64,000 nucleotides of DNA from Halopseudomonas salina (lineage in GTDB: Bacteria; Pseudomonadota; Gammaproteobacteria; Pseudomonadales; Pseudomonadaceae): the NCBI RefSeq assembly GCF_008641105.1, contig NZ_VTTI01000005.1, forward strand, positions 46,031-110,030, given 5' to 3'. The notes below the pieces were generated by a model, which had not been told where the DNA came from, searched no databases, and was given only the letters and a program-made list of their open reading frames with translations. The number at the start of each line of letters is the position of its first letter. Position 1 is the first letter of the stretch. A program made the position numbers and the translations under genes. This document shows, in pieces, positions 54,539-62,343 of the stretch.

Positions 54539-56164
54539 ATGACTGACGATACCCGCAACTCGATTCATACCGGCCAGGACGCGATTGTCGAAGCCCTTGG
54601 CAAAGGCAAGCTCAAGCGCGTGCGCAAGCTGGTGCGGCCGATGCACCCGGGTAAACTGGCGAGTCTGCTTGAGGCTCTGGAGCCGGATCAGCGTCAGACC
54701 GTATGGCAGCAGGTTGCCGACGAAGATGAAGCCGCGGTGCTGCGCCATCTCGACCCGCAAATGGCTGCGACTCTGCACCGCGACAGCGATCATGGTGACG
54801 TTGATGCTGACCTGCACGATCAAGAAGAAAACGTCTTCACTCATATCGGCAGCGTTCGTGACGCTCTCCAGGCCGGGAAGTACAAGCGCGTAGGCAAGGT
54901 CTTCAGGCACATGCATCCGGCCAAAGCCGCCGGTCTGCTTGAAGCCCTGCCACCGGATGAACGCAGTGCGGTCTGGGAGACGCTCGACAGCGAACGTTCG
55001 GGCAAGGTGCTGGTCCATCTGCACGAGGAGGTCAGGGCCAAGTTGGCCCTGGAAATGGACGATGAGGAGCTGGTTGCCGCTGCGCGCAAGCTCGACCTCG
55101 ATGATCTTGTCGATCTGATTCAGGCCTTGCCAAGTGGCTCGGGGCGTCAACTGCTGCTGTCGATGGATGAGCAGAAACGCAAACAGATTGCCGAAATGCT
55201 GTCCTATCACGAGGACTCGGCCGGCGGTCTGATGAACGTGGACCATATTTCGGTGCGTGCGGACGTGCGGATCGGCTCGGTATTGCGTTATCTGAGATTG
55301 CTGGAAGATCTGCCTGACCACACCGACAAGGTCATGGTCGTGGATCGCAAGAATCGCTACCTGGGCGTATTGCGCCTGAGCCGAATGGTGACCAGCCTGC
55401 CGGAGGCCAAGGTCAGCGAAGTGATGGATGATGAGTTCAAGCCGATCAGTGTCGAGTCCTCGAGTCACGAAGTCGCGCGCCTGTTCGAAGATCTCGACAT
55501 GCTGTCCGCCGGTGTAGTCGATGGTGATGGTCTTTTATTGGGGCGCATTACGGTTGATGACGTGATGGATATCATTCGTGAAGACTCGGAACGGGCCATG
55601 ATGAACATGGCAGGTCTGGACGAAGAAGCTGACATGTTCGCCCCGATTCTCACCAGTACCCGGCGCCGCTCGGTCTGGCTGGGCATCAATCTGATTACAG
55701 CCTTTCTTGCTGCATGGGTCATAGGCCAGTTCCAGGGGACGCTTGAACAGATTGTGGCGCTCGCGGTACTGATGCCGATTGTTGCCAGCATGGGAGGTAT
55801 TGCCGGCAGTCAGACCCTGACGCTGGTCATCCGTGGTCTGGCACTTGGGCAGGTGGTGGGCGGCAACGCACGGGTGCTCTTGATCAAGGAGCTGGGCATT
55901 GGATTGCTTAACGGGGTGTTGTGGGCTCTGGTGGTCGCTGCCCTGGCGATTCTCTGGTTCGGGAGTTGGCAGATCGGTGGGATCATAGGCGCGGCGATTC
56001 TGCTCAACCTTGTCTGTGCAGCCCTCGCGGGACTGGTAATTCCCCTTGTTTTGCGGCGTTTTGGTATTGATCCGGCCCTGGCTGGTGGGGTTATTCTTAC
56101 CACTGTCACCGACGTGGTGGGTTTCTTTGCTTTCCTCGGTTTGGCGACGTTACTGCTGATCTGA
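54539..56164 (+). CDS. mgtE: MgtE-type magnesium transporter with duplicated N-domain
   Basis: A 541-residue Mg2+ channel. Two MgtE_N modules are visible in tandem: about residues 15-85 (LVRPMHPGKLASLLEALEPD) and 95-225 (VFRHMHPAKAAGLLEALPPD). Paired CBS domains follow (about 230-350), then the DUF/MgtE pore domain with about five helices from 378. LMPIVASMGGIAGSQTLT near 415 is the pore signature. Usual MgtE is about 450-480 residues, so the first module is extra. The chosen ATG has AGGAG 12 bases upstream; an in-frame TTG (54527) sits too close to it. Confidence 0.93.
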   Translation: MTDDTRNSIHTGQDAIVEALGKGKLKRVRKLVRPMHPGKLASLLEALEPDQRQTVWQQVADEDEAAVLRHLDPQMAATLHRDSDHGDVDADLHDQEENVFTHIGSVRDALQAGKYKRVGKVFRHMHPAKAAGLLEALPPDERSAVWETLDSERSGKVLVHLHEEVRAKLALEMDDEELVAAARKLDLDDLVDLIQALPSGSGRQLLLSMDEQKRKQIAEMLSYHEDSAGGLMNVDHISVRADVRIGSVLRYLRLLEDLPDHTDKVMVVDRKNRYLGVLRLSRMVTSLPEAKVSEVMDDEFKPISVESSSHEVARLFEDLDMLSAGVVDGDGLLLGRITVDDVMDIIREDSERAMMNMAGLDEEADMFAPILTSTRRRSVWLGINLITAFLAAWVIGQFQGTLEQIVALAVLMPIVASMGGIAGSQTLTLVIRGLALGQVVGGNARVLLIKELGIGLLNGVLWALVVAALAILWFGSWQIGGIIGAAILLNLVCAALAGLVIPLVLRRFGIDPALAGGVILTTVTDVVGFFAFLGLATLLLI

Positions 56165-56184
56165 GCGCCGCGATACAATATTCC

Positions 56185-56208
56185 GTATGTCAGCCTGGGC
56201 TGGCATAC
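56185..56208. promoter_or_regulatory. near-perfect inverted repeat between mgtE and ParM-like gene
   Basis: Eleven-base arms (GTATGTCAGCC and GGCTGGCATAC, one G-T pair) separated by two bases, 21 bases after the mgtE stop and about 130 before the ParM-like start. No T-run follows, so an operator or centromere-like site is more plausible than an intrinsic terminator. Confidence 0.4.
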
Positions 56209-56339
56209 TCCGTCACACAGGCTGGATGGTCCGCGATTGCCGGGTTGGGTTCTTTCTGGGTTAAGCTTGCATATCTTCGGGAACGGACGCAGCCGGACTT
56301 CGTGCGGCGCTCACATTTGAATGGATTGGGGAGAGTGAC

Positions 56340-57425
56340 ATGGCAGAGGTAACACTGGTCGTCGATGACAACGGGTATGCAGATCACAAGCTGGCCTGGC
56401 TCGACGCCGAAGGGAAGATCCAGACCCTCAAGGTACCGACGATTATCGGTACTGATCGGCTGAGCTCAAACAGCGGCGAGACCGTCGACCGTTACCGGGC
56501 TGATGGGGTGGATTACACCTGCAAACCTTCCGTGCGTTCCCCGATAAATCTGCGTAACGCCAATTACCCTGCTTCAGTCGAGAACCGCGTGCTTGTCACC
56601 CACGCGCTGCGCAAGGCCAAACTACTCAACAAGCCTCTGCACCTGGGAGTAACTCTGTCCTTTCGCGATTATTTTTCCGAGCAGGGCAACCAGATAACCG
56701 AGAACAAGGTAGCCACTATTGCCAATTTCAATGGCAGTAAAGGCACGGTTGAGGTTATTGGCAGTGATGACAAGCTGAACATTGACCAGGTCGACTGCTA
56801 TTCCGAAGCCCTGTCCGCCTTCTTCGATTTTGTACTTGATGACGAAGGTGAGTTCACCGATGCGGCAAAGTACACCAAAGGTGACGTGGCGATAATCGAT
56901 ATTGGTGGCTCCACCACCGACGTGGTGAACCTGATTGTCGATGACAGCATCACTATCAACAATACCTATTCTGGTACCGACAAGGTCGGCGTGCTGGATC
57001 TCAAATTTGCCCTGGAAAAGGCCATCAAGCAGGAGCTCATCGATCTGGGGTTGCTGGAAAACTCCCATGATGCCGAGATTCCACCCAATCTGGTCAGCGA
57101 AGTACTGGAAACAGGTTCCACTTTCTATGCAGGTGAAGTGCGCAATTTCGAAGTGTTGCGTGACGACGTAGCTTGTTCGGTAGCGACCAAAATCATTAAC
57201 AACGTCAAGTCCCGACTCGGCTCCATCGGTATTTACCGCGCCATTATCATTACCGGGGGCGGGTCGGTGGTGTTCCACCACTGGCTGACCCAGGCATTCC
57301 CCAATCCGGTCATGCTGGATGAGTTCTCCAACGCTCGAGGCGCGCTCAAGTTCATGCGTAATGTGGCTGCTGCAAAGGCGAAAGGCAAACCCTCGAAGGC
57401 TTCAGCCAAACAGCTGGAAGTCTGA
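56340..57425 (+). CDS. ParM/StbA-like actin-family ATPase
   Basis: A 361-residue protein of the actin superfamily. The N-terminal VTLVVDDNGYADHKLAWLD is a phosphate-1-like loop. DVAIIDIGGSTTDVVNL near 183 is the phosphate-2 loop, and RAIIITGGGSVVFHHWL near 300 the adenosine loop. ParM proteins polymerise to push plasmid copies apart, with a parC DNA site and an adaptor ParR. Neither is recognisable next to it. The basic tail (KAKGKPSKASAKQLEV) resembles a DNA- or partner-binding end. GGGGAG lies upstream of the ATG. A chromosomal orphan of this class could serve segregation or cell organisation; that is open. Confidence 0.78.
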   Translation: MAEVTLVVDDNGYADHKLAWLDAEGKIQTLKVPTIIGTDRLSSNSGETVDRYRADGVDYTCKPSVRSPINLRNANYPASVENRVLVTHALRKAKLLNKPLHLGVTLSFRDYFSEQGNQITENKVATIANFNGSKGTVEVIGSDDKLNIDQVDCYSEALSAFFDFVLDDEGEFTDAAKYTKGDVAIIDIGGSTTDVVNLIVDDSITINNTYSGTDKVGVLDLKFALEKAIKQELIDLGLLENSHDAEIPPNLVSEVLETGSTFYAGEVRNFEVLRDDVACSVATKIINNVKSRLGSIGIYRAIIITGGGSVVFHHWLTQAFPNPVMLDEFSNARGALKFMRNVAAAKAKGKPSKASAKQLEV

Positions 57426-57551
57426 CGCCTTCGCCGGCGTCCTGCCTGGGCGTCGGCGTCTCAGGGTATTTGCAACTGTATGTTTCCCTGCTCTGATGTG
57501 GTTCGTGATTACGCTAAGGTAATGGCTCGATCACAGCAGGAGACATCCTCG

Positions 57552-58400
57552 ATGCTATTTATAAAGATGCTAGCTGCTCCGACCAGAGCAGCGGCTGGTT
57601 TTTGGGTCGCGCTGACGACAGGTGCGCTGGCCATGCTGATAGCACAGTTCAGCCTTGCCGAGCAGGCGCCTACCTCCCCCCAATACCACGACAAAGTCGC
57701 CATTGTGACCGGTAGCAGCTATGGACTGGGCCACGAGCTTGCACTCCTGGGTGCAGAAAAAGGCATGAAATTGGTGCTGGCAGACATTCGCCCTGACCAA
57801 TCCGAGACGTTGGCCGAACAGATTCGAGCGAAGGGTGGTCAGGCCATCGTGGTTGAAGTGGATCTCGCCGATGCCAAACAGCGGCCTGATGTGATCGAGG
57901 CGGCGATGGATGAATTCGGTCGAATCGATTATCTGTTCAACAACGCTGGCTATTCCTATCTGGCCACTCTGGAGCAGATGGACAGCGTGGAAGCCCACCG
58001 TCTTTTCGAAGTCAACTACTGGGCCTACGCCGATCTGGCGCAGCGGGTCATTCCCATCATGCGCAAGCAGGGCGGCGGTACCATCGTCAATGTCTCCTCG
58101 ATCCTGGGCATGCGGGCCGCGCCTGCAAATCTGGGGCATTACGCAGCCACCAAACATGCGCTCCATGGCCTGTTTCAGAGCGTTGCACAGGAAGTTCAGG
58201 GAGATAACATCAGCGTATTTCTGGCTGCTCCCGGTGGTATGAAAACCAAAATCAGTCAGCACTCCACCGGGCCTATGGCCGATCCCGAAAACGACCGCGC
58301 AGCCAATTGGGAAGACCCAGCGATTGCCGCAAAGGATATCTTCGAGAACATGCAGGGTGAGGCCGTGATCTTCAATCCGGGTTACGTCGGGCGACAGTAG
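57552..58400 (+). CDS. membrane-anchored short-chain dehydrogenase/reductase
   Basis: A 282-residue SDR. An N-terminal hydrophobic segment (FWVALTTGALAMLIAQFSLA) likely acts as a membrane anchor or signal. The Rossmann motif TGSSYGLG is near 53, NNAG near 130, and the catalytic Ser, Tyr and Lys lie in VNVSSILG and HYAATKHAL near 180-200. It reduces or oxidises an alcohol or carbonyl; the substrate is unknown. GGAG lies nine bases before the ATG at 57552; earlier in-frame starts (57480, 57492) are not favoured. Confidence 0.85.
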   Translation: MLFIKMLAAPTRAAAGFWVALTTGALAMLIAQFSLAEQAPTSPQYHDKVAIVTGSSYGLGHELALLGAEKGMKLVLADIRPDQSETLAEQIRAKGGQAIVVEVDLADAKQRPDVIEAAMDEFGRIDYLFNNAGYSYLATLEQMDSVEAHRLFEVNYWAYADLAQRVIPIMRKQGGGTIVNVSSILGMRAAPANLGHYAATKHALHGLFQSVAQEVQGDNISVFLAAPGGMKTKISQHSTGPMADPENDRAANWEDPAIAAKDIFENMQGEAVIFNPGYVGRQ

Positions 58401-58413
58401 CCGGGTCGGCCGC

Positions 58414-58809
58414 CTAATCCATTGCGTCGGCCATCTCCAGGATCGCGCTGACAATATCGTTCATGGTGATGATCCCGACCAGTTCGTTGGCATTGGTTAC
58501 CAGAATGCGGTGGATGCCCATGGTCACCATCAGGCGTGCCACATGCTTTACAGCCAGCTCGCGCGAAACGATCAGCGCGGGCTTGCTGCAGATGTCGTAA
58601 ACGTTGATCAGATCAATATCGCCTTCCTCGGCCACAATGGTCTTGAGAATGTCGTTATAGGTCAGCAAACCATAGGCATCGTGCTCGTTGTTCTTGTTGA
58701 CCACCAACGACTTTATATTGTGTTCACGCATTTTCAGCATCGCCTCTCGCACAGTGGCAAATGCCGAGATGGTGATCACGCTGGTTTTCATGATGTCCTT
58801 CACCAACAT
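58414..58809 (-). CDS. CBS-pair domain protein of the DUF1538 operon
   Basis: A 131-residue protein that is one CBS pair: MKTSVITISAFATVREAML and IHRILVTNANELVGIITMND. CBS pairs bind adenine nucleotides and report energy state. It is the third gene of the DUF1538-PII-CBS operon, 20 bases after the PII-like gene, so it probably adjusts that transporter. GGAG precedes the ATG. Confidence 0.9.
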   Translation of the reverse strand: MLVKDIMKTSVITISAFATVREAMLKMREHNIKSLVVNKNNEHDAYGLLTYNDILKTIVAEEGDIDLINVYDICSKPALIVSRELAVKHVARLMVTMGIHRILVTNANELVGIITMNDIVSAILEMADAMD

Positions 58810-58829
58810 GGCAGGGCTCCTTGGAAGCT

Positions 58830-59177
58830 TCAGATGTCTTTGCGAATCAGTTGTTCGAACTGCTCTACCTGGGTGGGGTCGATACCGGCGATATGATCCA
58901 GCGGCAGGGTGAAAACTACGCCTCGACTGTCGTTGTTCAGATCCAGATCCCGCACCAGGCGTTTCATCACCTGCAGCGAGAGTTTCTTTTCCAGTACCAG
59001 AATCAGTACCGACTGACTGCCTTCATAGGTCAGGCCGAAGAATGTCTTTTTCTGCTCCGCCCCTAGCCCGCGTCCGTTGAGGATGGTTATCCCTCCGGCG
59101 CCTGCGGCCTTGGCGCTCTTTATGGCTGTTTCTTCCAGATCTTCGGCCAGAATGGCTACCAGAACCGAGAATTTCAT
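58830..59177 (-). CDS. P-II-like signalling protein
   Basis: A 115-residue protein with the ferredoxin-like fold of PII-type regulators: MKFSVLVAILAEDLEETAIK, then AAGAGGITILNGRGLG where canonical PII has the base of its T-loop, and VLILVLEKKLSLQVMKRLV. The T-loop Tyr region of GlnB is not conserved, so it is not a nitrogen PII. By analogy with PII-like partners of transporters (for example SbtB), it should bind a nucleotide and gate its neighbour. Its ATG overlaps the stop of the DUF1538 gene. Confidence 0.8.
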   Translation of the reverse strand: MKFSVLVAILAEDLEETAIKSAKAAGAGGITILNGRGLGAEQKKTFFGLTYEGSQSVLILVLEKKLSLQVMKRLVRDLDLNNDSRGVVFTLPLDHIAGIDPTQVEQFEQLIRKDI

Positions 59178-60694
59178 TGTGCATCTCCTCCAGCGGGTTT
59201 GAGCCGCTCCATCACGATAGCGTAGAGCAGAACAGTAACAATCGGGAATATCGACGCGAAGGCAATCAGCCCGAAGCCATCAATCAGCGCGCTGCGGCCT
59301 TCGATCTGGGTGGCGAGTCCAATTCCCAGTGCAGTGACCAGGGGCACCGTGACTTCAGAAGTTGTCACCCCGCCCAGGTCAAAGGCGAGCGGCACGATGA
59401 AGCGCGGTGCGAGCCAGGTCAGGAATATCACCAGAGCGTATCCGCCCATGATGTAGTAGTGGATGGAGTCGCCGGTAATGATCCGGTGCACCCCTATGGC
59501 GATGCCGATGGCAACGCCCAAAGCGACCAGCAATCGAATATGCTTTGCATTCAGCTTGCCGTGGGCAGCCTCCTCGGCCTGACCGCCAATCGCGATCAGT
59601 GCCGGCTCGGCCATCGTAGTGGCAAAACCGATGGCCAATGCGAACAGGTAGACGTAAACCAGGGTATCTAGCCCGATCAATTGTTCTGCCATGCTGCGGC
59701 CAATCGGAAACAGGCCGAGCTTCAGTCCAATGACAAATGCATACAGGCCCAGAATAACCATCGCAAAGCCCATGATGACTCGACGCACGTAGGGAAGAGG
59801 CTTGCGGATCACTGCATACTGGAAAAACAGAATCACGATGATGATGGGCAGAACGTCGCGCAGCATCATGAGCAGGTCGATCAGCATGCCCACCAGCACA
59901 GAGCCGGATGTCTTCGTTATGATCTCTGCCGTGTCGCCCGCTTGCAGGGCGATATTGGACGCGGCCTCAACAGCGGCCTCAACGGGAAACAGGGTATAGA
60001 CAACGATTCCGTAAAATTGCACCGCTATCATCGGCACCATGACGGCGAGAGCCACCAGGCCGAATCCATGGGCCAGCGGATTGCGCCCTTTGATTGATGC
60101 CGCCAGACCAATACCCAGTGCAGCGATGAGCGGAACAGTGACAATATTGGTGGTTACCCCTCCGGAGTCGTAGGCCAGACCCACGATCTCCTCGGGAGCA
60201 AAGAAGGTCACGCAACTGACCAGTAGATAACCAATGATCATGTACCAGTGCAGGGGATGACCAAGCAGGGTGCGCAGCACGCCGAGTGCTACCACCAGTC
60301 CGACCGAGAGGGCTATGAGTAGGCGCAGGGTTAGCCCCTTGATTCTCCCATCGCTGATGTCTTCTGCCTGCTCAGCGACCGCAATCAGAGCGGGTTCAGC
60401 AATCACCGAGGAAAACCCCAGGCAAAACCCGAAGCCCATCAGCAACGGCAGAGAACCACGCCTGGCAAAGGCGTTCGACAGGCTTTTGCCTACCGGGAAA
60501 ACACCCAGCTCCAGCCCCTGCAGAAAAACGGCTACGCCAAAAATGACCACGGCAAGACCCAGCAACATCTCGGTGAGCCCATTTGGTAACTCCCGGATCA
60601 CTGCCGCCTGAAACACACCCACCACCAGGATGATTGGTAATAGGTTGCCAAAAGCGTGCCGCAGGTTGTACCAGAAGGTATGCAGGTGATTCAT
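59174..60694 (-). CDS. fused double-DUF1538 membrane protein, putative antiporter
   Basis: A 506-residue protein of about twelve helices in two homologous DUF1538 halves. The halves repeat a motif: EPALIAVAEQAEDISDGRIK and EPALIAIGGQAEEAAHGKLN, and YDSGGVTTNIVTVPLIAALG and FDLGGVTTSEVTVPLVTALG. A separated DUF1538 pair from Halomonas (UmpAB) has been reported, from memory, as a Na+(Li+,K+)/H+ antiporter; in this protein the pair is fused in one chain. Inner membrane. The PII-like and CBS genes follow at once and are likely regulators. Confidence 0.85.
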   Translation of the reverse strand: MNHLHTFWYNLRHAFGNLLPIILVVGVFQAAVIRELPNGLTEMLLGLAVVIFGVAVFLQGLELGVFPVGKSLSNAFARRGSLPLLMGFGFCLGFSSVIAEPALIAVAEQAEDISDGRIKGLTLRLLIALSVGLVVALGVLRTLLGHPLHWYMIIGYLLVSCVTFFAPEEIVGLAYDSGGVTTNIVTVPLIAALGIGLAASIKGRNPLAHGFGLVALAVMVPMIAVQFYGIVVYTLFPVEAAVEAASNIALQAGDTAEIITKTSGSVLVGMLIDLLMMLRDVLPIIIVILFFQYAVIRKPLPYVRRVIMGFAMVILGLYAFVIGLKLGLFPIGRSMAEQLIGLDTLVYVYLFALAIGFATTMAEPALIAIGGQAEEAAHGKLNAKHIRLLVALGVAIGIAIGVHRIITGDSIHYYIMGGYALVIFLTWLAPRFIVPLAFDLGGVTTSEVTVPLVTALGIGLATQIEGRSALIDGFGLIAFASIFPIVTVLLYAIVMERLKPAGGDAQ

Positions 60695-60792
60695 TCGAGG
60701 CGTTTCCAGGCGCTTTGCAGTTATCGTGTCAGGCTAGCGAAATCATTGCGACTGGGTGCTGACCTCGATCAATCAAGTACCTGCAATACTGA

Positions 60793-61308
60793 TCAGCGCT
60801 CCTGTGTAAGCTCCACCATCAGGTCGTCGGCCAGGTTCTCCAGGTCATTGCGTAATGCCTCGAGATCGGTCTGGGGGTGAATGCCGAGACGGGCGCTGGC
60901 CTTGAACAGCAGATCTGCACTCATGGGGGCCGGACTGCACTCGGTTTCCAGCTGCTCTACATTGACGCCGTTGCGCGCCAGGACCTGTGATACTTCATGC
61001 ACGATGCCGGGGCGATCGTTACCCAGCAGGGTCAGGTGCAGTATTTCCAGTTCGGGCTCATCTGCCTGACCGCTGACCGCAACCTGAACGTTAATGCCCA
61101 GGCTGGTCAGTCCGTCAAGGTCTATACGTAATCCTTCGACCTTCTCTGGCGCGATGTCGACCCGCAGAATGCCCGCGAACTGACCGGCCATGCGTGCCAT
61201 ACGGCTTTCCAGCCAATTACCGCCGTGGCGATTTATAACCTGGGCGATGCTTTCCACCAGGCCTGACTTGTCGGCGGAAATTACCGTGATAACGAGGGGT
61301 GTCGACAT
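60793..61308 (-). CDS. gcvR: glycine cleavage system transcriptional repressor
   Basis: A 171-residue protein of two ACT domains (about 1-85 and 90-170) of the GcvR type: STPLVITVISADKSGLVESI at the start, and LHLTLLGNDRPGIVHEVSQV near 95. In E. coli GcvR represses gcvTHP through GcvA and senses glycine. The gcv genes lie about 7 kb to the left in this window. AAGGAG precedes the ATG. No gcvA gene adjoins it. Confidence 0.9.
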   Translation of the reverse strand: MSTPLVITVISADKSGLVESIAQVINRHGGNWLESRMARMAGQFAGILRVDIAPEKVEGLRIDLDGLTSLGINVQVAVSGQADEPELEILHLTLLGNDRPGIVHEVSQVLARNGVNVEQLETECSPAPMSADLLFKASARLGIHPQTDLEALRNDLENLADDLMVELTQER

Positions 61309-61344
61309 GCATTACTCCTTGAAGCAGTGTTTGAGACGTTGCGT

Positions 61345-62226
61345 TCAATCCTGATAATACCGGCCCTCGCCGGTCACCATCATTTCACGGCAATTGATCT
61401 CCAGATTTTCGTAATCGTATTCGGTCAGGCCAACATATTCGAGAATCTCGTGGCCTACCGCGTTCCATTCATGGTCAACAGCCTGGTTGGCCAGCACACG
61501 ATGAGCCTGACAGATATGCTCTGCCATCTTCAGAATTGCCAGCAGGTTTTTCAGCCCCGGATCGTAGTCGTCCTGAGTAAAGATCTGTTCCACATTGTGA
61601 TGACTGGCAATGGCTTCACACAGGTGTTTGGGAAGCAGCCAGGATTTGGCAGTAAAGTATCCAACCACTGCGTGGTTGGTGTTGAGCCGCTGGTTCTCTA
61701 CATCAACAATACGTTGCCCTGCCTGGGAGTAGGACTCCTCCATTACTTCAATGTAATAGGGGAAGCGCCTCAGCATCAGGGGAATGCCACAATTGTGGAA
61801 CAGCCCCAGGGCATAGGCTTCATCCGGTTCGATACAGCCAATTTTTTTTGCCAGGGTCATGCATGTCATCGCAATGTCCTGGGCGCTGTCCCAAAAGCGA
61901 TTGAGGTTGACGATGTTTTCATCGGTCATCTCACTCCGTATGGACTGGGCGTTGATGATGTTGATCACTCGCTTTACACCCAACAGGTTTACCGCCTGCT
62001 GAATTGAGGAGATCCGGTTTGCCAGCCCGAAAAAAGGCGAATTGACCACCTTCAGCAAGCTTCCCGAGAGCCCTGGGTCCTGGCTGATAAGCCGAGCAAT
62101 CACCTTCAAATCCGGGTCAGGCATCACCTGTTCCATCTGCAGGTCCACCATGATCTGGGGCTGTGGCGGCACACTGATGCCCTGCAGGGCACGCCTTATC
62201 TGCTCTTCCGAAAGATCGTCTATCAT
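61345..62226 (-). CDS. HDOD domain signalling protein
   Basis: A 293-residue protein that is one HDOD domain. MPDPDLKVIARLISQDPGLS near 34, VNSPFFGLANRISSIQQAV near 62 and LGLFHNCGIPLMLRRFP near 148 are typical. HDOD lacks the HD metal residues and acts as a scaffold in two-component and c-di-GMP signalling. The ATG at 62226 is chosen; a frame to 62553 overlaps the divergent rlmI start and is not supported. Confidence 0.85.
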   Translation of the reverse strand: MIDDLSEEQIRRALQGISVPPQPQIMVDLQMEQVMPDPDLKVIARLISQDPGLSGSLLKVVNSPFFGLANRISSIQQAVNLLGVKRVINIINAQSIRSEMTDENIVNLNRFWDSAQDIAMTCMTLAKKIGCIEPDEAYALGLFHNCGIPLMLRRFPYYIEVMEESYSQAGQRIVDVENQRLNTNHAVVGYFTAKSWLLPKHLCEAIASHHNVEQIFTQDDYDPGLKNLLAILKMAEHICQAHRVLANQAVDHEWNAVGHEILEYVGLTEYDYENLEINCREMMVTGEGRYYQD

Positions 62227-62343
62227 GCAAGCTGGTCCGATATCATGCTGGATATTCGAGTTTAGCCGCAGACTGCCGGACTGGACAGCCTGTATACTGC
62301 CCGCCCGGTGGAATTCACTGCCGACTGAAAGAGGAGCTCCCCG

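Noticed and set aside
53804..55468. 554-codon open frame antisense to gcvP and mgtE
   Set aside because: It crosses two well-supported genes on the other strand, shows no domain or start signal, and long antisense frames are common in GC-rich coding DNA.
56165..56339. parC-like iterons upstream of the ParM-like gene
   Set aside because: Only one inverted repeat is seen; there is no series of direct repeats as in plasmid parC sites.
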